Positions 63,142 through 64,000 of a stretch of DNA of 64,000 nucleotides are shown here, piece after piece. The notes below the pieces were generated by a model, which made no database searches, was not told the DNA's origin, and worked only from the letters and a program-made list of their open reading frames with translations. The translations under genes were made by a program, and so were the position numbers. Source of the stretch: Phycomyces nitens (Eukaryota > Mucoromycota > Mucoromycetes > Mucorales > Phycomycetaceae); contig JAHRBC010000004.1 of NCBI GenBank assembly GCA_022702545.1, positions 4,370,001-4,434,000 of the forward strand, given 5' to 3'. Numbering within the stretch: position 1 is the stretch's first letter; each line of letters begins with the position of its first letter.

Positions 63142-64000
63142 ATGACCACCAATCTCAATTTTGGCCCTGAATGGTAGGGTGTTGTTTTCGAACCTATAGA
63201 TTCAAAAATAATAAACTCATCTTTTACCAGGATGCGTGGCTATTCAAAGCCCACAAACCAACATCAGGCACCATTCGGCACTGATTCAACCATTGGCAAA
63301 CTGGGATCTGACACAACTCTAATGTCATCATCCGTGTCAAGCGATCTCATTCCGGAAGCCAATCCCTTTCGATACTCCAAGAACTATATGCTGAGCCTAT
63401 ACAACTCTTCTCTTCCAGCCGAGCTTGATACCAGCAGCCCTCTTCTTTTCTCTCACAGTCAGCCACCTCTCTTGTTTGAGAAACCGAGCAAGGTGGAAGA
63501 AGAGGCAAGGCATCTGGATGGACCCAATTAGAGTCCGGCCCCTTTTTTTGTATGCCCATCTAATCCGTCTACTTTATGTATAGCAGCTACTCAAAGGAAG
63601 TGTTCACTGGGAAGAATCACGCCCTAAACCAATGTTACAAAAGGAAATTCATCACATAGAGTCATCTTCTGGTGGTGACACAGGAAGTCTTTTGTTTGGA
63701 AGTGGGAAACTAGCCAAGACTTTTGGGGAAAGACCCGAGAATATCTATCCGGACACTAGAATCCCGGTTGATCTTTATGAGCCAGAGACCGAAGAGCCAC
63801 TGTGGAGTAAGGCAGACAAGGTTGTAATGGGAACATTCGATGAACAAGGGATTTACCGGATAGAAGAAGAGTCTGTTATATCCAAAGTAACCGTAACAGC
63901 GGAAATGGGCTCTGTAGTACTTGGCGTGCAGGGTGAAACCAGCCTCAAGACTGAGACAGGCCCTACCATTGAAAATAAGGAAAATAGCAGTGTCAGTCCT
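63142..64000 (+). CDS. GYF/GIGYF-type protein, 5' part only
   Basis: Exon 1 (63142-63173) and exon 2 (from 63231) encode MTTNLNFGPEWMRGYSKPT, the conserved N-terminal LNFGPEW motif of GIGYF and fungal GYF proteins. NPFRYSKNYMLSLYNSSLPAEL follows, like the FRYSKE.ML.L block of that family. The exon 2 frame ends at 63531. A further exon from about 63585 (QLLKGSVHWEESRPKP...) is open to the window end, so a second intron lies between, with its donor not settled (63493 is one option). The GYF domain itself would be beyond the window. These proteins act in translational repression and trafficking. An in-frame ATG at 62983 exists, but the stretch after it is a Ser-coding pyrimidine tract. Confidence 0.75.

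Overview
The window looks like nuclear DNA of a filamentous fungus, most likely Mucoromycota (Mucorales or relatives). This is inferred from many short introns (about 44-150 bases), AT-rich intergenic DNA full of microsatellites, and a gene set with clear fungal features: two-domain phosphofructokinase with an N-terminal extra domain, Rxt3, a HAL4/SAT4-type kinase, an Oca-type pseudophosphatase, C2-domain phosphatidylserine decarboxylase and cytoplasmic-type tropomyosin. No sequence search was possible. Family calls rest on motifs, and splice sites were chosen by hand so that every exon set keeps an open frame.

Layout. 1-8.3 kb is gene-poor and AT-rich, with two doubtful minus-strand gene remnants, an 18-bp minisatellite, a three-stemmed fold-back sequence and a decayed Tc1/mariner transposase. 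8.3-9.0 kb holds a small hotdog thioesterase. 9.7-12.2 kb is an apparently intact Mutator-like DNA transposon with matching terminal inverted repeats. 12.4-21.8 kb is a dense gene block: phosphofructokinase, mitochondrial ornithine-type carrier, SRP14, Rxt3 and a short tropomyosin. 23.2-28.9 kb is a Ty3/gypsy chromovirus with two identical 226-bp LTRs and a 5-bp target-site duplication. It is followed directly by a decayed PIF/Harbinger-like transposase. 31.0-35.1 kb holds a protein kinase and a VAP/Scs2 protein. 35.2-41.1 kb is AT-rich and nearly empty. 41.1-46.6 kb holds a mitochondrial PDK/BCKDK-type kinase, a questin-oxidase-like protein and an Oca-type pseudophosphatase. 46.9-50.8 kb is a nine-exon C2-C2-EF-hand phosphatidylserine decarboxylase. 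52.5-53.3 kb is an R3H-SUZ RNA-binding protein. 55.3-58.7 kb is a 15-exon helical protein that I could not identify. 59.7-62.9 kb is a diacylglycerol-lipase-like protein. 63.1-64.0 kb is the start of a GYF/GIGYF-type protein that runs off the window.

Themes. The genes are mostly housekeeping and not organised as a pathway cluster. Several concern membranes and lipids (Scs2/VAP, PSD2, DAG lipase) or carbon and mitochondrial metabolism (PFK, ORT1, PDK-type kinase), but nothing in the layout shows co-regulation. The most notable points are the very young LTR element, whose pol frame is broken three times in the same direction, each time beside a short homopolymer; its chromodomain followed by two AT-hook motifs; the intact MULE; three GC-AG introns among about 54; a tropomyosin long enough for only about three actin periods; and a phosphatase-fold protein lacking the catalytic arginine.
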